In this document: positions 11,329 to 20,653 of the stretch, in pieces
How positions within the stretch are numbered: position 1 is the first letter of the stretch
Layout: the number at the start of each line of letters is the position of its first letter
From: Trichocoleus sp. FACHB-46
Lineage (GTDB): Bacteria; Cyanobacteriota; Cyanobacteriia; FACHB-46
Direction: 5' to 3'
Assembly: GCF_014695385.1 (NCBI RefSeq)
Contig: NZ_JACJOD010000024.1
Coordinates: 1-64,000 of the forward strand
Length of the DNA stretch: 64,000 nucleotides
Notes under the pieces: generated by a model
Told to the model about the DNA's origin: nothing
The model's database searches: none
The model's input: only the letters and a program-made list of their open reading frames with translations
Position numbers and translations under genes: made by a program

Positions 11329-13149
11329 CTATTCCAAAGGGGCCTCACTGTTGACCTGGGTCGGCAAGCAGATGGTAAACACGGAACCTTGGCCAAACTC
11401 ACTCGCAACGGTGATGTCACCCCCCATCATTTGACAGAAACGGCGACTCAGCGATAAACCCAAGCCAGTGCCACCATAGCGACGGGTAGTTGAAGCGTCT
11501 GCTTGAGTAAAAGGTTGAAAAATTTGTTGCATCTGCTCTGGGGTAATGCCAATCCCCGTATCAGCAACCTCGAAGATAAAACAGTCTAAGCTTGTAGCTG
11601 CTCCTATAGCCAGGCTGGTCTGGCTTTTGTAGACCGTCAGGGTGATCAGCCCTTGCTGCGTGAATTTGGTGGCATTGTTTAACAAATTGCAGAGGACTTG
11701 ACGCACCTTCATCAAGTCAGCCTGCATAGAACCTAAATTAGCCGCCAGGTTGACCTGTAGCTTGTTATCGTTCTCTCTCAGAGACAGGTAAATGGTGGCA
11801 ACGACCTCTTCTACTAATGTCGCCAGGTCAAAGGTCTCGATATAGAGATCCATTTTGCCTGCTTCAATTTTGGAGAAATTCAGGATATCGCTGATCAGTG
11901 CGAGTAGATGATGTCCGGACCTGCCAATCGTCTCCAAACCAGAAGCAAACTCCTCATGGCCCATTTCTTGCAGTTCTTCTTGAATTAGCTCACTGTAGCC
12001 AATCACAGCATTGAGCGGAGTCCGTAACTCATGGCTCATGTTGGCTAGGAAGGTATTTTTGGCCCGATTAGCGGCTTCTGCTGCTTCCTTTGCCGCTTGC
12101 AATTTAACCTCCGCTTGCTTCCGCTCAGTCACATCTCGCCAAACGATTAAGCGACCTGTTAAGCGACGGTAGGAGTCAGCCAAGGGAGAAATGCGTAGAT
12201 CAAAGCAGCGTTCATCCTCGCCAGTGCCAAAGCTGATTTCGGTATGTGCTTCTAAAAGGTTGCCATACTCCTGTAGTAAATGCGGCCACTGGGCCAGCAC
12301 ACGCATGGCAGGTTGTCCGATCGCGGCGGCATTCCACCCAATCATTTGTTGGGCCGCAGGATTGAGGTCTACAATCCGATTTTGGAGGTCTAAAACCATC
12401 ACGCCATCGCTCATGCTTTCAATGACGGCATCTCTAGCCACAGGCACAATGTCGAGCAGACGAAAGCGGAACAATCCCCAAGCTGTCGCGGCTCCTGTGA
12501 CTGTGAAAGCAAATGGGGTGAGGTCTAAGTGAGGAAAGGGATTTAAGCGTAAGAGGTAGAGGGCATTAGCGAGCCAAGGCGCGATCGCCCCAATCAATAA
12601 AGCCCAAGCTTGCCCCCGATAGAGCTGAGGAGAACGCAGCAACGCTTGCACGACTAGAACTGTGCCCAACCCAGTTATGAGGTAGGAGTAAGCGGCATGA
12701 ATCCAGAACCCAATGCCGTGGGTCACGCTCAGGAGGGTGTAGGAGCTAATTTGCCCAAGTTCCGTCTGGGACCAAATTAGCCGATGCCACTCGTTCGTCC
12801 ACACCAGAAAAGACATGACCAGCGGTTCAATGGTCAGCAGGAGCAAGTTTCTCCGAGTCATCCACTTGGTTCGCCCTGTGTACTGGAGGGCAAAGAGTAA
12901 CCAAGCCGCTGGCACCACCACAATTCCGAAGTACTGAACTTTCCCTGCTAAAACTTTGCTAGCGAGGTCGCTGCTGCTCAGTTCCCAGATATATCCGAGC
13001 AACCATTCTGAAACACCCAACATGAACAGGGCAAAGGTGTTAGCAATACTCGCAGAGCGACGCCGCCATGCCAGGTACACGAGGGTAATGGAGACCCCAG
13101 CGGCAATGAGGAGCGGAATAGCATAAGGAGTAGACTGCCAGCGCAGCAT
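11329..13149 (-). CDS. 7TM-type sensor histidine kinase
   Basis: A 606-aa membrane sensor kinase. The N-terminal 230 residues form about seven membrane helices of the histidine kinase 7TM type (IPLLIAAGVSITLVYLAW ... ATAWGLFRFRLLDIVPVARDAV). Then come a PAS domain (SMSDGVMVLDLQNRIVDLNPAA), a coiled linker, HisKA with FLANMSHELRTPLNAVIGYSE (phospho-His about residue 373), and HATPase_c with NLLNNATKF, DTGIGI and GGTGLGLSLS. It lies 33 bases downstream of a single-domain response regulator in the same direction, so the pair is a probable two-component system. The ligand is unknown. Confidence 0.93.
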   Translation of the reverse strand: MLRWQSTPYAIPLLIAAGVSITLVYLAWRRRSASIANTFALFMLGVSEWLLGYIWELSSSDLASKVLAGKVQYFGIVVVPAAWLLFALQYTGRTKWMTRRNLLLLTIEPLVMSFLVWTNEWHRLIWSQTELGQISSYTLLSVTHGIGFWIHAAYSYLITGLGTVLVVQALLRSPQLYRGQAWALLIGAIAPWLANALYLLRLNPFPHLDLTPFAFTVTGAATAWGLFRFRLLDIVPVARDAVIESMSDGVMVLDLQNRIVDLNPAAQQMIGWNAAAIGQPAMRVLAQWPHLLQEYGNLLEAHTEISFGTGEDERCFDLRISPLADSYRRLTGRLIVWRDVTERKQAEVKLQAAKEAAEAANRAKNTFLANMSHELRTPLNAVIGYSELIQEELQEMGHEEFASGLETIGRSGHHLLALISDILNFSKIEAGKMDLYIETFDLATLVEEVVATIYLSLRENDNKLQVNLAANLGSMQADLMKVRQVLCNLLNNATKFTQQGLITLTVYKSQTSLAIGAATSLDCFIFEVADTGIGITPEQMQQIFQPFTQADASTTRRYGGTGLGLSLSRRFCQMMGGDITVASEFGQGSVFTICLPTQVNSEAPLE

Positions 13150-13182
13150 CCTAGAAAATCCCCACGTTAATAAAGGGGCAGC

Positions 13183-13554
13183 CTAAAGAGGCTTGTTCAG
13201 AAAAAAGTGCATTTTTTCTAGTAACTGATTGAAGTTGACTGGCTTCGTTTCGTATTCATCGCACCCTGCGGCTAGACATCTTTCGCGATCGCCTGCCAGG
13301 GCATGGGCGGTCAGCGCGATGATGGGAATGGTGTGGGTGGTAGGAGCAGCCTTGATCTGTTGAGTTGCTTGCCAACCGTCCAGAACGGGTAGGCTCATGT
13401 CCATTAGAATCAAGTCGGGTGTCTCTGCTTGGGCGATCGCGATTGCTTGAACCCCATCGGCGGCATGTACAACTTGGTAGCCGCGCTTTTGAAGCCGTCG
13501 TAACATCATAAAAGAATTCACCTCGTTGTCTTCAACGAGTAAAATTTTGGTCAT
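13183..13554 (-). CDS. CheY/DivK-like response regulator
   Basis: A 123-aa stand-alone receiver domain. Acidic pocket VEDNEVN, phospho-acceptor Asp52 in LILMDMSLPVLDG, switch Thr82 (ALTAHA) and Lys104 (YETKPVN) are present. There is no output domain, so it acts by protein contact. It is first in an operon with the 7TM kinase and is its likely partner. ATG start, preceded by a 190-base AT-rich gap shared with divergent folP. Confidence 0.93.
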   Translation of the reverse strand: MTKILLVEDNEVNSFMMLRRLQKRGYQVVHAADGVQAIAIAQAETPDLILMDMSLPVLDGWQATQQIKAAPTTHTIPIIALTAHALAGDRERCLAAGCDEYETKPVNFNQLLEKMHFFLNKPL

Positions 13555-13744
13555 ATTTTTTTGCTAGCCTACTGGCTCAAAAACGGCTAAATAACGGCTA
13601 AATATTATTGCTGTATAACTAAGCGTCTCTATATCTAGTTGTATAGCAAGATGCTGAAATGACCACCGAGTTCCTACGTGGGTTGACTTCACCTTCAGAA
13701 TAGTCTATTCGGTATCTTTCGCTACTGTATATCTAGTGACTTCA

Positions 13745-14602
13745 ATGCTAATGCGTGCTACCTGGACAATTAGAAATAATCGCTTCGATTGGGGAGCACG
13801 TACTTACTTAATGGGAGTTCTGAATGTTACGCCAGACAGCTTTAGTGATGGTGGACAATTTGACTCCTTGGCGACAGCCTTAGAGCAGGCCAAACATTTA
13901 GTTGCGGCTGGTGCAGACATTCTAGATATTGGGGGGCAGTCTACCCGACCCCAAGCCACTGAGATAGATGTAGAAACAGAACTGGCGCGGGTAATTCCGG
14001 TGATAAAAGCGGTGCGATCGCAACTGGATGTGCCAATTTCGGTGGATACAACCAGAGCGGTTGTCGCTAAAGCGGCGGTAGAGGCTGGAGCTGACATCAT
14101 CAACGATATTTCGGGTGCAACCTTTGATCCAGAGATGCTATCTACTGTGGCTGCCCTACAAGTCCCTCTGATCTTGATGCATATCCGAGGCACCCCTCAG
14201 ACAATGCAACAGTTGACTGATTACCAAGACTTAGTCGGCGAGATTCAAGCCTTTTTGCAAGCTCGCATAGAGGCGGCGATCGCGGCGGGAATTAACCCTG
14301 TTCACCTAATGATTGATCCAGGGATTGGCTTTGCCAAAACTTACTCGCAAAACTTAGAACTGCTGCGCCGCATCTCAGAGTTTCGAGCGTTAGGTTGCCC
14401 GATCTTGGTGGGCCCATCTCGCAAAAGTTTTATTGGTCATATTTTGAATCAGCCGGACCCGCAGCAACGAGCCTGGGGAACAGCGGCTGCTTGTTGTGCC
14501 GCGATCGCTGGCGGCGCTGATTTACTACGACTGCATGATGTCCAGGAAATGCGAGATGTTTGCCTTGTAGCAGATGCAATTTGGCGGCAAGAACTGGCTT
14601 AA
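13745..14602 (+). CDS. folP: Dihydropteroate synthase
   Basis: Condenses 6-hydroxymethyl-7,8-dihydropterin pyrophosphate with p-aminobenzoate in folate synthesis. The first signature is LMGVLNVTPDSFSDGGQF; the second is GADILDIGGQSTRP. IDPGIGFAKT and LVGPSRKSFIG (pterin and phosphate binding) follow, ending in LRLHDVQEM. I take ATG 13745 (MLMRATW, 285 aa). GTG 13736 and ATG 13751 are possible and no Shine-Dalgarno decides. Divergent from the response regulator. Confidence 0.95.
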   Translation: MLMRATWTIRNNRFDWGARTYLMGVLNVTPDSFSDGGQFDSLATALEQAKHLVAAGADILDIGGQSTRPQATEIDVETELARVIPVIKAVRSQLDVPISVDTTRAVVAKAAVEAGADIINDISGATFDPEMLSTVAALQVPLILMHIRGTPQTMQQLTDYQDLVGEIQAFLQARIEAAIAAGINPVHLMIDPGIGFAKTYSQNLELLRRISEFRALGCPILVGPSRKSFIGHILNQPDPQQRAWGTAAACCAAIAGGADLLRLHDVQEMRDVCLVADAIWRQELA

Positions 14603-14626
14603 CTTACAGGGAAAACCTGCCTGAGT

Positions 14627-15454
14627 TCAGGATGAAGCACCATTACCAGGACCGCCACCGAGTCCCGGATCAAAACCATCGGGCGTGGTTGGTGTTTCCA
14701 TCAAGTTCTCCAAAGCTTCGCTCAAAGCCTTCGGGTCCATGAAAATGACTTTGGAGTTAGGACTTTCACTAATTTTTTCATTGGCTTCTACATACCGCTG
14801 AGCAATTAGGTACTTCAGCACCTCACTCGTATTGGGTTGAGCTTGCAGCGCTTTCGCAATTAACCGCATCGATTCAACCGTGCCCTCTGCCTCAGAAATG
14901 GAAGCCCGCTTGCGAATTTCCGCCGCTCGTTGCTGCGCCATCGATTCTAGGAGGGAGGGAGGCGGTGAAATGTTCTGCACCTCAACCCGCGTTACTTTCA
15001 CGCCCCAAGCTGCGGTCGCTTCATCGAGCTGATGCAGTAGGGTTTGGTTAATTTCGGAGCGAGATGAATAGGTGTCTTCTACTTTCATTTGGCCCAAAGC
15101 CGATCGCAGAGTTGTTAGCACCAGGTTTTTAATCCCCAACTCCACATCTTCTACCGAGTAGAATGCTCGCTCTAGCTCTAGAATCCGCCAATAAACCACT
15201 GCATCCGCTTTCAAAGCCACGTTGTCTTTGGTAATGGCTTCTTGGGGTTCTACGTCCAACACCTGCTCCCGTACCGTGTCTTCCAGCACGATGGAGTCTA
15301 CGAAGGGCACAATAAAGTTCAAACCGGGAGTAAGTTTGCGGTGATAGCGGCCTAGACGTTCTACTAGCGCCTCGTTGCCTTGGTTGATGATTTTTACAGA
15401 GCCAACGGTATAACCGACAATGACTAAAGCTAAGGCGGCAAGAATAGACTCCAT
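14627..15454 (-). CDS. SPFH/Band 7 stomatin-like protein
   Basis: A 275-aa stomatin/paraslipin (QmcA-like). One N-terminal membrane segment (ILAALALVIVGYTVGSVKII) is followed by the Band 7/SPFH domain (NQGNEALVERLGRYHRKLTPGLNFIVPFVD ... TLRSALGQM) and an Ala/Glu-rich coiled region (ESMAQQRAAEIRKRASISEAEG). Such proteins form oligomeric membrane scaffolds and often hold proteases or NfeD partners. The gene upstream on the same strand is NfeD-like (90-base gap), the conserved stomatin/NfeD pairing. The Gly/Pro-rich tail is probably disordered. Confidence 0.93.
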   Translation of the reverse strand: MESILAALALVIVGYTVGSVKIINQGNEALVERLGRYHRKLTPGLNFIVPFVDSIVLEDTVREQVLDVEPQEAITKDNVALKADAVVYWRILELERAFYSVEDVELGIKNLVLTTLRSALGQMKVEDTYSSRSEINQTLLHQLDEATAAWGVKVTRVEVQNISPPPSLLESMAQQRAAEIRKRASISEAEGTVESMRLIAKALQAQPNTSEVLKYLIAQRYVEANEKISESPNSKVIFMDPKALSEALENLMETPTTPDGFDPGLGGGPGNGASS

Positions 15455-15544
15455 AAGTCAATCAACTCCCGATGAGTGGGTTGGGCAGAAACGCAGAGCC
15501 AAAATTACTCAGACTACGACTTTTCAGTTTAGTGGTTAGTTTAG

Positions 15545-16039
15545 TCAGCTTGAGGGGAGTCTGTCTGAAATGTTAAGGTCCGGGTAGTTGGCAGGGATAA
15601 CCAGGAGGGTGTTGCGTTGCCGCCCCACTACATAAACTCGCTGCTGGATTGCGATCGCCACATCTGGCAACTGACAGCAAGCCTGCCAAAGCGTCCCTTC
15701 ATAGATGACAAGCCCCATTCCACCTGCCGGAATGGCAGTTCTGACCCAAGCTTCGGTATCGTGCTTGAGAGTTTTAGCTTCTTTCGGCATCAGCGATCGC
15801 ATGAAACTCGCTAGGGTGAAGGACAGCACCCCCCATAAAATCATTTGGGCGAGGGGAGAAGGAACGCCAATGGTGGCGATCGCGGTAATGATGGCGGCGA
15901 TGCCTAAAGCTGGGATGCTCGGTTCAGGAATCAGCGTCCCTAAGGCTAGGCAGAGCATGCCGCCAATCAGCCACAGACTATGAGCAGGTAGAGTTACCAC
16001 CAGAGGTGACCAGTGAAGAGGGGATTCGGATACCAGCAT
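15545..16039 (-). CDS. NfeD-like membrane protein
   Basis: A 164-aa protein with three or four membrane helices (LWLIGGMLCLALGTLI, ALGIAAIITAIATIGV, MILWGVLSFTLASFM) followed by a small OB-fold NfeD domain (GMGLVIYEGTLWQACCQLPDVAIAIQQRVYVVGRQRNTLLVIPA). NfeD proteins are obligate neighbours of stomatins and probably shape the same membrane complex. ATG 16039 is chosen over TTG 16045. It lies upstream of the stomatin gene in the same direction. Confidence 0.85.
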   Translation of the reverse strand: MLVSESPLHWSPLVVTLPAHSLWLIGGMLCLALGTLIPEPSIPALGIAAIITAIATIGVPSPLAQMILWGVLSFTLASFMRSLMPKEAKTLKHDTEAWVRTAIPAGGMGLVIYEGTLWQACCQLPDVAIAIQQRVYVVGRQRNTLLVIPANYPDLNISDRLPSS

Positions 16040-16203
16040 TTGCAAGGGAGCTAGGCTACGTCATGCAGCGTCAATCGTGCAGCCCCAAGCTGGTTGGCAA
16101 GATAGTTCAGTTGCTAGATCCTACTCCCAGTGTACAAACTGGTGACTCGTTCTGTTGGAATGTAACCAATTGAGCTTTTGCCATCCCAATCAGCTAGAAA
16201 CGA

Positions 16204-18057
16204 TCAGTTAGAACCTGGACGACGCGAACCGAGTTGCCACGCAGAGCTGCCAAATGAGGCACTAACGGTGTAAAGCACTGAGTTACAAGCCACGAAATAA
16301 TAGGCCAACGCCGAAACCTGCTGATTTACTTGAGTATTCAGTTGATGGGGTGGCAGGGCTGCTACTTTCATCCAAGGCGCTAAGCTGGCTGGCAATTTTG
16401 TGTTCAGGCGTAGCGGAATTTGGGTTGTAGAGAGTGATTGGGCGTAGCCAGAAGTTAAAAACGGTTGGTATTGCTTGGCCTCTGGAGTCAGTTGCTTGAT
16501 AAAAGCCAAACTCACTCCTTGCAGCAATTGGCGAAGATTTGCAGTTTCTTTGCCTTGCCGTTCTCGCACTAAAGCACTTTGGGTAATCAAGTCACTAAAA
16601 TTCGCTGGATCACCCACACTCAGATGAGTTCCTCCGATCGCGGTGACTAAATATTTAGGATTAGGCAGTTGGGCGAAAGGTTGTAACTGGTGGGTTAGGG
16701 TCGGGGTCAGGCTGTCTTCTGTACCCGTCAAAATCAAAGTTGGCGTCGCGACTCGCTTCAACCCTTCTGGCCCAAACAAGCGACCAATGACGGGATTGAG
16801 GGCGATCGCCTGCACCACTCTTGGATCGCGCAAGCTCACCCGACGTTCTGGTAGATCAATAGCGGTACATTGCAACCAGTCGGCGGGAGATAAACCGAGG
16901 GGGATGTGCTCTTGGCAAAACTGGCGCAACCCGACCACATTCAGTTCCGCTCCTGCCAAAGCCAGGGCTGTGTACCCTCCTAACGAGTGCCCCATGACGC
17001 TAGCTTGGTTTGTATTCAGCTTCCCCCGCAAGGCACCAGGCTTCTGATTCAGTTGTGCCAACTGATCTAGCAAAAAGCTGACATCTCTGGGGCGCTCAAC
17101 AAACTCGGCGGCTGAGAGTAAAGTATCGCGAGCCTGACCTGGTGAAGGACTGGCTAACCAGGCCATGTTACTGCCAGGATGCTCGATCGCGGCTACCGTC
17201 AGCCCATAGGAAGCTAAATGACGTGCCAAATAAGCCAGGAAAGTCCGATTCGCGCCAAAGCCGTGAGAAAGCACAACCAAAGGACCACTAGGGCGATCGC
17301 TCCAGTAAAGATCCACAGGAAGAGTACGCTGGCGTTGGCGATCGCGCAGCACCAGAGTCTTTTGCTCTACGACTTGAGGTCCAGGCACCGTAGGGTCAAA
17401 GGCGGCAGTAAAAGCAGAGTCTACTTTCAACTCGCGCTCTAAAATGGGGCTGAGAGCTTGGCTTTCCCAGTAGGAAAAGTTGAGTTGAGAAGCGAGCGCT
17501 GCGATCGAAGTAACATCTACGGTCACAGTTTCTTGAGGAAATGCTCTCAAGATCGCCAGGACACTCAAGCCATCGACCTGACGGGCTGCCAGCGTAATCG
17601 CGGCTTGCAGTTGTTCTACATTACTACCCGGAATCGCCACGCCCAAGGCAGCTAGCATTCTTTGGCCAGCGGGGGAGCGCAACAGCTCATTCACGACTTG
17701 ATCGCCAATATTCGGGTCAAGTTCTAGGCGATCGGCCAGAGCTTTGCGGATATCAGGGGTCAAGACTAGCGCATAAGGTTTGAGTGCGGGAGACAGTTTT
17801 CCCGTCTTGGCAAATTCTTCTAAATCCGCGATCGCGATCGTCTGCTGAAAGGGGCCGAGGCGCAATGTGAGCCGTTCTGCCGCATGACTAGGGCTGGCAA
17901 TACTGCAACTAAGCGCGACAGCAGCACTGCATAAGAGCCCTTGCATCCACCTTTGATAACGTTGTGGTAAGGCTGAAGGGATGGCTGGGGAGGAGGCGAC
18001 TCGCGGCTGAGGCCAGAAAAACTGCGGCATGTTCTCGAATGGCGACAAGTTCAACAT
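16204..18057 (-). CDS. DUF1400 alpha/beta hydrolase, exported
   Basis: A 617-aa exported hydrolase. After a basic N-terminus comes a signal segment (GLLCSAAVALSCSIASPSHA|A, about residues 41-60). The cyanobacteria-typical DUF1400 helical module follows (RLTLRLGPFQQTIAIADLEEFAKTGKLSP ... LLRSPAGQRML). The alpha/beta hydrolase core holds VVLSHGFGANR (oxyanion region), nucleophile Ser358 in GHSLGG, LTGTEDSLTP (acid) and GGTHLS (His). It is thus a lipase/esterase-type enzyme acting in the periplasm or outside; substrate unknown. Start at ATG 18057; ATG 18030 is an alternative. Confidence 0.9.
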   Translation of the reverse strand: MLNLSPFENMPQFFWPQPRVASSPAIPSALPQRYQRWMQGLLCSAAVALSCSIASPSHAAERLTLRLGPFQQTIAIADLEEFAKTGKLSPALKPYALVLTPDIRKALADRLELDPNIGDQVVNELLRSPAGQRMLAALGVAIPGSNVEQLQAAITLAARQVDGLSVLAILRAFPQETVTVDVTSIAALASQLNFSYWESQALSPILERELKVDSAFTAAFDPTVPGPQVVEQKTLVLRDRQRQRTLPVDLYWSDRPSGPLVVLSHGFGANRTFLAYLARHLASYGLTVAAIEHPGSNMAWLASPSPGQARDTLLSAAEFVERPRDVSFLLDQLAQLNQKPGALRGKLNTNQASVMGHSLGGYTALALAGAELNVVGLRQFCQEHIPLGLSPADWLQCTAIDLPERRVSLRDPRVVQAIALNPVIGRLFGPEGLKRVATPTLILTGTEDSLTPTLTHQLQPFAQLPNPKYLVTAIGGTHLSVGDPANFSDLITQSALVRERQGKETANLRQLLQGVSLAFIKQLTPEAKQYQPFLTSGYAQSLSTTQIPLRLNTKLPASLAPWMKVAALPPHQLNTQVNQQVSALAYYFVACNSVLYTVSASFGSSAWQLGSRRPGSN

Positions 18058-18253
18058 CAATGAACTGCTAGAACTGCTTTGGCAAATGACTCTAGGCTAT
18101 ACAAAAGCCTAAGTTGGCCAAAACACCTAGCAAGACAATTTGGTAGAAGGAATCTGTTGCGGGTTGTTCCCACCTGCTTTAAAGGTAGTAGAAAGTTGAA
18201 GCGTTTGATGTATTCCTGATGCCGAGCTGACTGAAAGATTGCTGAGAAATTGG

Positions 18254-18970
18254 TTAGGGAGTCGGAGCGGGTACCGCAAATTCTTGAGCTGCAAATTTGC
18301 GCCCGGATAAGGGGTCAATCACAATGCCGTAGCCAAACTTGACGTACTCTGGCTTCAAAATATTGTCTCGATGACCGTTGCTATACATCCAGCCCTTCTG
18401 AAACATTTCAATATCTCGGTAAGTGAGTCCGACGCTGGAGTCTTGGACATAAATAATGTTCTCTCCTACGCCCACTCTCGGAGCCCCACCGATCGCGTGA
18501 AACCGCTCGGTGGGCGTGCGGCCCTCAAGCGAGTTGTGAGCAAAATAGTGCCGATTCATCATGTCTTGGGCATGGAGTTGCGCGGCTTGGGAGAGGAGCG
18601 GATCTTCTACCAAAGTAGGCAAGCCGTTGAGTTGGCGATCGCGGTTCATCACCTCCAGGCCAAGCTTCTGTAGCTCTGGCAAAGAGCGGGGTGCGGAAGC
18701 AGTCCAAAGAGTCGCGATCGGCAGACCAATCTTCCAATTGCTGCCACCAGGACCGTTATAGAGACCGAGATGGAAAACTTTTTCCGGTGATAGCTCCGCC
18801 CAAAAATAGTGAGCATCTAACGGATGGCCGCGTTGGGCCTGCTTGATGTAATGAAAAACGGGTGGAATCGTCCATAGGACTGCAAACAAGGCAGCGTAGC
18901 TTAACCAAACCTGTTTAGGGCAAGTCTTGCGCCAACTCGATCGCGAACTGCGGGAAGACAAACTTGACAT
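18254..18970 (-). CDS. CAP/SCP domain protein, membrane-anchored or exported
   Basis: A 238-aa protein. The Ser/Arg-rich N-terminus leads into a membrane or signal segment (VWLSYAALFAVLWTIPPVFHYI). The CAP (SCP/PR-1) domain spans about residues 90-232: LEVMNRDRQLNGLPTL, LSQAAQLHAQDMMNRHYFAH, VGENIIY and GWMYSNGHRDNILKPEYVKFGYGI. The conserved His/Glu cavity residues (AHN, GENI, NGHRDNIL) are present. Bacterial CAP proteins (YkwD-like) are extracytoplasmic; activities are poorly known. Independent gene between the DUF1400 hydrolase and yjbQ. Confidence 0.9.
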   Translation of the reverse strand: MSSLSSRSSRSSWRKTCPKQVWLSYAALFAVLWTIPPVFHYIKQAQRGHPLDAHYFWAELSPEKVFHLGLYNGPGGSNWKIGLPIATLWTASAPRSLPELQKLGLEVMNRDRQLNGLPTLVEDPLLSQAAQLHAQDMMNRHYFAHNSLEGRTPTERFHAIGGAPRVGVGENIIYVQDSSVGLTYRDIEMFQKGWMYSNGHRDNILKPEYVKFGYGIVIDPLSGRKFAAQEFAVPAPTP

Positions 18971-19107
18971 ACTGCGATCGCCCTATCGGATGCTCCATTT
19001 TCCGGATTCATCCTATAAAAAGGCAGCTAGCAGAGATACCGTGAAAGCACCGTTGCGATCGCTTCTCAGAAATTTTGTGCCCGTAAAAGTGCGACATTGA
19101 GCGGGTT

Positions 19108-19527
19108 TCAATCTCCAGTGATATGTACCACTAGCTCGCGGGTGTGACTGCGTTGGCGATGTTCCCACACATAAATGCCTTGCCAGGTGCCTAGGACTAA
19201 GCGTCCTTGAGAAATGGGGATTTGCTCGGAGCTGTGAGTTAAGGCCGTTCGAATGTGAGCAGGCATATCGTCTGGGCCTTCAGCGCTGTGGATATAGCGT
19301 TGGCTATCTTCGGGGACAAGCTTGGCAAAAAAGTTTTCTAAATCGCGTAACACGTCTGGGTCAGCGTTTTCTTGAATCAGTAAGCTCGCCGAAGTATGCC
19401 GCAAAAATAAGGTACAGAGTCCCGTCTCAATCCCCGACTCTGCCACGATCGCCTGAATTTTGGAGGTGATTTTAGCTAGCGACTTACCCGCAGTTGAGAT
19501 GGTCACGAAACGTTGGTAATGGCGCAT
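19108..19527 (-). CDS. YjbQ/UPF0047 family protein
   Basis: A 139-aa protein of the secondary thiamine-phosphate synthase family (YjbQ). It has GIETGLCTLFLRHTSASLLIQENADPDV, a Ser/His cluster, and HIRTALTHSSEQIPISQGRLVLGTWQGIYVWEHR, a metal/phosphate-binding signature. I choose ATG 19527 (MRHYQRF), the family length; the open frame reaches back to a TTG at 19569 inside the preceding gene. It lies 31 bases after the glycosyltransferase, so cotranscription is likely. The in vivo reaction is uncertain. Confidence 0.92.
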   Translation of the reverse strand: MRHYQRFVTISTAGKSLAKITSKIQAIVAESGIETGLCTLFLRHTSASLLIQENADPDVLRDLENFFAKLVPEDSQRYIHSAEGPDDMPAHIRTALTHSSEQIPISQGRLVLGTWQGIYVWEHRQRSHTRELVVHITGD

Positions 19528-19558
19528 GAATTTTGAATAGCTGGTTAATTGAATGAAT

Positions 19559-20638
19559 TTACTGGGCAAAGTATTGAATCACCGCTTCAGCGATCGCCTG
19601 GTTGCCATCGGTTCTGACCGCTTCAGATTGCCGTGGCGCTTGGGGTAATTGGCGTAAAAACTCCCAGTCGCCGTGGAAAAATTCATCTGGTTGCAGAATT
19701 TGATGCTGAGCATGATCCTGAATGCCTGCTAACAAGACAGGCGATTCGGCAAAGTCATCGCGCGTGATGGTAATAATCAGTAAGTTTTGGCGGCAGGCTT
19801 CGGCAAAGGTGCTGTATCCCGGTTTGGAGACTAAACGGCCACACAGCGGCATAAAGTCAACCGGACGGTATTGGTGATCGGTGACTTGGCGTATGTTGAG
19901 CCAATCTGGAGCTTGGCGATCGAAGGTGATGAATTGCCAATCAGGGAAGCGCTGCAAATTCTGATAGGGAATTTGATCCAGACCCAAACCGCCGAAGGTG
20001 AGTAAAACGGTTCGCTCTGGCGGGGCAGTGAGATTAAACGTGGAGCGGAGCTGATCTAAATCAAAGCGAGGCGAGCCTCCGGTTAAACCCACATCTGTAA
20101 TGGTGGGAAAGGCGCTCATCGATTCGTGGAAAGGTAGGCGAAACAGGCGATCGCACTGTTGGAAACAACCCCGAATCCAATCGGCAATTTCTACAAACTC
20201 ACCGCCCCAAGCTTGATAGATAAAGTCCCAACCAAAGTTGCTCATCATCCAGCAAGGTACGCCTGCGGCTTTGGCAATTTTGGCAGCTAGAGGTGGAATA
20301 TCTGCCAACACCAGCCCCACACGATTTTGCTGAATAAAGTTCACTTCTGAGGCGATCAGCGATCGCTCTTGGGCCCGGATATGCCGCAGTTTTTCCAGCG
20401 TGGCGGCTTTGTCCATCGTGATGCTGTCGCTTTGGATAATCCCGACATCTAAGCCACGGGGACGGTGAATAAAATCGCCAGTCACATACGACTCCAGTAA
20501 CCACCGGGGGGCCGTTGTCACCATTGCCACCAAAATCTCTGGGCAGAGGCGTTGAATTTCTGCCACTACCGAAGCAGCACGAGTGGCATGACCAAAACCG
20601 TGATTGGTGATTGCCACATATAAAACGGGTCGCGACAT
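19559..20638 (-). CDS. GT-B type glycosyltransferase
   Basis: A 359-aa protein with the fold signals of GT-B nucleotide-sugar transferases of the MurG/family 28 type. The N-terminal loop reads VAITNHGFGHATRAASV (like the N-terminal part of plant arabinokinases), with ADIPPLAAKIAKAAGVPCW and ACVPCW-like strands following. The C-terminal half holds VLLTFGGLGLDQIPY and LVSKPGYSTFAEACRQN, the donor-binding GxGT/S-type loop. Donor and acceptor are unknown. It is the middle gene of a probable operon: 15 bases after the C-S lyase and 31 before yjbQ. Confidence 0.8.
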   Translation of the reverse strand: MSRPVLYVAITNHGFGHATRAASVVAEIQRLCPEILVAMVTTAPRWLLESYVTGDFIHRPRGLDVGIIQSDSITMDKAATLEKLRHIRAQERSLIASEVNFIQQNRVGLVLADIPPLAAKIAKAAGVPCWMMSNFGWDFIYQAWGGEFVEIADWIRGCFQQCDRLFRLPFHESMSAFPTITDVGLTGGSPRFDLDQLRSTFNLTAPPERTVLLTFGGLGLDQIPYQNLQRFPDWQFITFDRQAPDWLNIRQVTDHQYRPVDFMPLCGRLVSKPGYSTFAEACRQNLLIITITRDDFAESPVLLAGIQDHAQHQILQPDEFFHGDWEFLRQLPQAPRQSEAVRTDGNQAIAEAVIQYFAQ

Positions 20639-20653
20639 GCCTAAGCTCTCCTC

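Noticed and set aside
18127-18318. 63-aa minus-strand frame beside the CAP gene
   Set aside because: It overlaps the end of the CAP gene in another frame and shows no family features.
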